Positions 60,281 through 64,000 of a stretch of 64,000 nt of DNA are shown one piece after another. The notes under the pieces are model-generated. The model saw only the letters and a list, made by a program, of their open reading frames with translations. It did no database searches and was not told the DNA's origin. Positions within the stretch are counted from its first letter, which is position 1. Each line of letters opens with the position of its first letter. Source of the DNA: Corella eumyota (taxonomy: Eukaryota > Chordata > Ascidiacea > Phlebobranchia > Corellidae); the NCBI GenBank assembly GCA_963082875.1, contig OY720101.1, positions 13,787,671-13,851,670 of the forward strand, written 5' to 3'. The translations under genes were made by a program, and so were the position numbers.

Positions 60281-63200
60281 ATTAATATTTTTGAAAAATA
60301 TTCTTAAAATAAGTTCAATAAACGACTGGGGTTCTTGTGGTAAAAGGAATTTAAAATTTGAAAAAAAAAAAATGTCGAAAATTTTTGTACTAATCTACAT
60401 ATGTGTATTAGGTCAAAGGGTCACTTGGTACGAAGATTAGTCGAAACAAAAATTTGCCCTAATTTTTTTGTTTTTAATTTTTTTTGCGAATTTTTTTATC
60501 GTGAATTTAAGTTAACCCAATGCGCATTTATTAAAACTAATAATTTCGATTTTTAAGAAACTGCAATTTTTATGAAATATGCTCATAACTTTTATGAATA
60601 TTAATATTTTTGAAAAATATTCTTAAAATAAGTTCAATAGACGACTGGAGTTCTTGTGGCAAAAGGAATTTAAAATTTGAAAAAAAAAAATTTCGAAAAT
60701 TTTTGTACTAATCTACATATGTGTATTAGGTCAAAGGGTCACTTGGTACGAAGATTAGTCGAAACAAAAATTTGCCCTAATTTTTTTGTTTTTAATTTTT
60801 TTCGCGAATTTTTTTATCTTGAATTTAAGTTAACCCAATGCGCATTTATTAAAACTATTAATTTTGATTTTTAGGAAACTGCAATTTTTATGAAATATGC
60901 TCATAACTTTTATGAATATTAATATTTTTGAAAAATATTCTTAAAATAAGTTCAATAGACGACTGGGGTTCTTGTGGTAAAAGGAATTTAAAATTTGAAA
61001 AAAAAAAATTTCGAAAATTTTTGTACTAATCTACATATGTGTATTAGGTCAAAGGGTCACTTGGTACGAAGATTAGTCGAAACAAAAATTTGCCCTAATT
61101 TTTTTGTTTTTAATTTTTTTCGCGAATTTTTTTATCGTGAATTTAAGTTAACCCAATGCGCATTTATTAAAACTTAAAATTTTGATTTTTAAGAAACAGC
61201 AATTTATATGAAATATGCTCATAACTTTTATAATTATTAATATTTTTGAATAATATTTTTAAAATAAGTTCATTAGGCGACTGGGGTAATTATATTAAAA
61301 GGAATTTAAAATTTGAAAAAAAAAATTTCGAAAATTTTTGTACTAATCTACATATGTGTATTAGGTCAAAGGGTCACTTGGTACGAAGATTAGTCGAAAC
61401 AAAAATTTGTCCTAATTTTTTTGTTTTTAATTTTTTTCGCGAATTTTTTTATCTTGAAAATTAGTTAAACCAATGCACATTTATTAAAACTAATAATTTT
61501 GATTTTTAAGAAACTGCAATTTTTATGAAATATGCTCATAACTTTTATGAATATTAATATTTTTGAAAAATATTCTTAAAATAAGTTCAATAAACGACTG
61601 GGGTTCTTGTGGTAAAAGAAATTTAAAATTTGAAAAAAAAAAAATTTCGAAAATTTTTGTACTAATCTACATATGTGTATTAGGTCAAAGGGTCACTTGG
61701 TACGAAGATTAGTCGAAACAAAAATTTGCCCTAATTTTTTTGTTTTTAATTTTTTTCGCGAATTTTTTTATCGTGAATTTAAGTTAACCCAATGCGCATT
61801 TATTAAAACTAATAATTTTGATTTTTAAGAAACTGCAATTTTTATGAAATATGCTCATAACTTTTATGAATATTAATATTTTTGAAAAATATTCTTAAAA
61901 TAAGTTCAATAGACGACTGGAGTTCTTGCGGCAAAAGGAATTTAAAATTTGAAAAAAAAAAATTTCGAAAATTTTTGTACTAATCTACATATGTGTATTA
62001 GGTCAAAGGGTCACTTGGTACGAAGATTAGTCGAAACAAAAATTTGCCCTAATTTTTTTGTTTTTAATTTTTTTCGCGAATTTTTTTATCTTGAATTTAA
62101 GTTAACCCAATGCGCATTTATTAAAACTAATAATTTTGATTTTTAGGAAACTGCAATTTTTAGGAAATATGCTCATAACTTTTATGAATATTAATATTTT
62201 TGAAAAATATTCTTAAAATAAGTTCAATAGACGACTGGGGTTCTTGTGGTAAAAGGAATTTAAAATTAAAAAAAAAAATTACGAAAATTTTTGTACTAAT
62301 CTACATATGTGTATTAGGTCAAAGGGTCACTTGGTACGAAGATTAGTCGAAACAAAAATTTGCCCTAATTTTTTTGTTTTTAATTTTTTTTGCGAATTTT
62401 TTTATATTGAATTTAAGTTAACCCAATGCGCATTTATTAAAACTAATAATTTTGATTTTTAAGAAACAGCAATTTTTAGGAAATATGCTCATAACTTTTA
62501 TAATTATTAATATTTTTGAATAATATTCCTAAAATAAGTTTATTAGGCGACTGGGGTTATTATAGTAAAAGAAATTTAAAATTTGAAAAAAAAAATTTCG
62601 AAAATTTTTGTACTAATCTACATATGTGTATTAGGGTCAAAGGGTCACTTGGTACGAAGATTAGTCGAAACAAAAATTTGCTCTAATTTTTTTGTTTTTA
62701 ATTTTTTTCGCGAATTTTTTTATCTTGAATTTAAGTTAACCCAATGCGCATTTATTAAAACTAATAATTTTGATTTTTAGGAAACTGCAATTTTTAGGAA
62801 ATATGCTCATAACTTTTATGAATATTAATATTTTTGAAAAATATTCTTAAAATAAGTTCAATAGACGACTGGGGTTCTTGTGGTAAAAGGAATTTAAAAT
62901 TTGAAAAAAAAAAATTTCGAAAATTTTTGTACTAATCTACATATGTGTATTAGGTCAAAGGGTCACTTGGTACGAAGATTAGTCGAAACAAAAATTTGCC
63001 CTAATTTTTTTGTTTTTAATTTTTTTCGCGAATTTTTTTATCTTGAATTTTAGTTAACCCAATGCGCATTTATTAAAACTAATAATTTTGATTTTTAAGA
63101 AACTGCAATTTTTATGAAATATGCTCATAACTTTTATGAATATTAATATTTTTGAAAAATATTCTTAAAATAAGTTCAATAGACAACTGGGGTTCTTGTG

Positions 63201-64000
63201 GTAAAAGAAATTTAAAATTTGAAAAAAAAAAATTTCGAAAATTTTTGTACTAATCTACATATGTGTATTAGGTCAAAGGGTCACTTGGTACAAAGATTAG
63301 TCGAAACAAAAATTTGCCCTAATTTTTTTGTTTTTAATTTTTTTCGCGAATTTTTTTATCTTGAATTTAAGTTAACCCAATGCGCATTTATTACAACTAA
63401 TAATTTTGATTTTTAGGAAACTGCAATTTTTATGAAATATGCTCATAACTTTTATGAATATTAATATTTTTGAAAAATATTCTTAAAATAAGTTCAATAG
63501 ACGACTGGGGTTCTTGTGATAAAGGGAATTTAAAATTAAAAAAAAAAAATTTCAAAAATTTTTGTACTAATCTACATATGTGTATTAGGTCAAAGGGTCA
63601 CTTGGTACGAAGATTAGTCGAAACAAAAATTTGCCCTAATTTTTTTGTTTTTATTTTTTTTCGCGAATTTTTTTATCTTGAATTTAAGTTAACCCAATGC
63701 GCATTTATTAAAACTAATAATTTTGATTTTTAGGAAACTGCAATTTTTATGAAATATGCTCATAACTTTTGTAATTATTAATATTTTTGAAAAATATTCT
63801 TAAAATAAGTTCAATAGACGAATGGGGTTCTTGTGGTAAAAGAAATTTAAAATTTGAAAAAAAAAAATTTTGAAAATTTTTGTACTAATCTACATATGTG
63901 TATTAGGTCAAAGGGTCACTTGGTACGAAGATTAGTCGAAACAAAAATTTGCCCTAATTTTTTTGTTTTTAATTGTTTTCGCGAATTTTTTTATCTTGAA

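Larger units (their letters stand above)
44988..64000 (+). repeat. Satellite array, 317-318-bp monomer, about 60 copies, extending past the window
   Basis: The monomer contains, in order, TTTTGATTTTTAGGAAACTG, ATGAAATATGCTCATAACTT, AAGTTCAATAGACGACTGGG, a run of 8-12 A followed by TTTCGAAAATTTTTGTACTA, ATCTACATATGTGTATTAGG, TCAAAGGGTCACTTGGTACG, AATTTGCCCTAATTTTTTTG and TTAAGTTAACCCAATGCGCA. Most copies differ by only a few substitutions; period changes come mainly from the length of the A run. The first monomer (to about 45300) is the most diverged and lacks a segment. A second, more diverged monomer type (with TTCATTAGGCGACTGGGGTA) recurs at about 51710, 56480, 57750, 59340, 61250 and 62530. 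Short open frames (60-87 codons) recur in each copy but end at the same TAG; they are not genes. Confidence 0.98.

Noticed and set aside
45355-63733. Dozens of repeated 60-87-codon reading frames in the satellite as a gene family
   Set aside because: They arise because the period is near a multiple of three. Each ends at the same TAG, there is no promoter, splice or composition support, and the sequence is dominated by A and T runs.
44988-64000. CRISPR-like or regulatory spacer array
   Set aside because: Monomers are contiguous and about 318 bp with no unique spacers, and the genome is clearly animal.

Overview
The window looks like an ascidian tunicate genome, most likely Ciona or a close relative. 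The DNA is very AT-rich. Genes are split into many small exons separated by mostly short introns with T-rich 3' splice sites. The protein families are animal and chordate ones (ANKS1, VEGF-C/D-type growth factor, GAS2-type CH domain, ECH1), and copies of one tRNA-derived SINE are scattered through introns and gene flanks. The organism is inferred from these features; the sequence does not name it. All exon boundaries below were read by hand from splice sites with matching phases.

Layout. 1-14,798 (+): the 3' part of an ANKS1/Odin-type adaptor gene. It has a long disordered middle, two SAM domains and a C-terminal PTB domain; the ankyrin half lies upstream of the window. One intron (5,190-10,523) is far larger than the others. 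14,799-17,600: intergenic, with a 56-bp minisatellite derived from the SINE. 17,936-23,930 (-): a secreted VEGF/PDGF-family growth factor with a cysteine-knot domain over two exons and a VEGF-C/D-like cysteine-rich tail. 23,931-28,387: a 4.4-kb spacer with no gene that I can support. 28,388-31,444 (+): complete ECH1 (dienoyl-CoA isomerase) in eight exons, ending in a peroxisomal signal. 32,104-32,175 (+): tRNA-Trp(CCA). 33,321-35,950 (+): a four-exon gene joining a TRIM-like RING finger to TPR-like repeats. 37,153-42,682 (-): an eleven-exon gene with a GAS2-type calponin-homology domain, a long disordered region and a C-terminal membrane tail, without the usual GAR domain. 42,683-44,987: spacer with a SINE and a possible fragment of a small gene. 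44,988-64,000: a satellite of about 60 copies of a 317-318-bp monomer, running off the window edge.

The genes do not form a pathway; this is ordinary gene-dense chromosome next to a satellite block. ANKS1 (receptor adaptor) and VEGF (receptor ligand) are both linked to receptor tyrosine kinase signalling, but their adjacency may be chance. The most unusual items are: the tail-anchored GAS2-type CH protein; the RING-TPR fusion; the satellite, whose monomers nearly all carry a DR2 nuclear-receptor-type direct repeat and show nested higher-order duplications; and the conversion of part of a SINE into a minisatellite at two loci. The many 60-87-residue reading frames in the satellite are a by-product of its period and are not annotated as genes.
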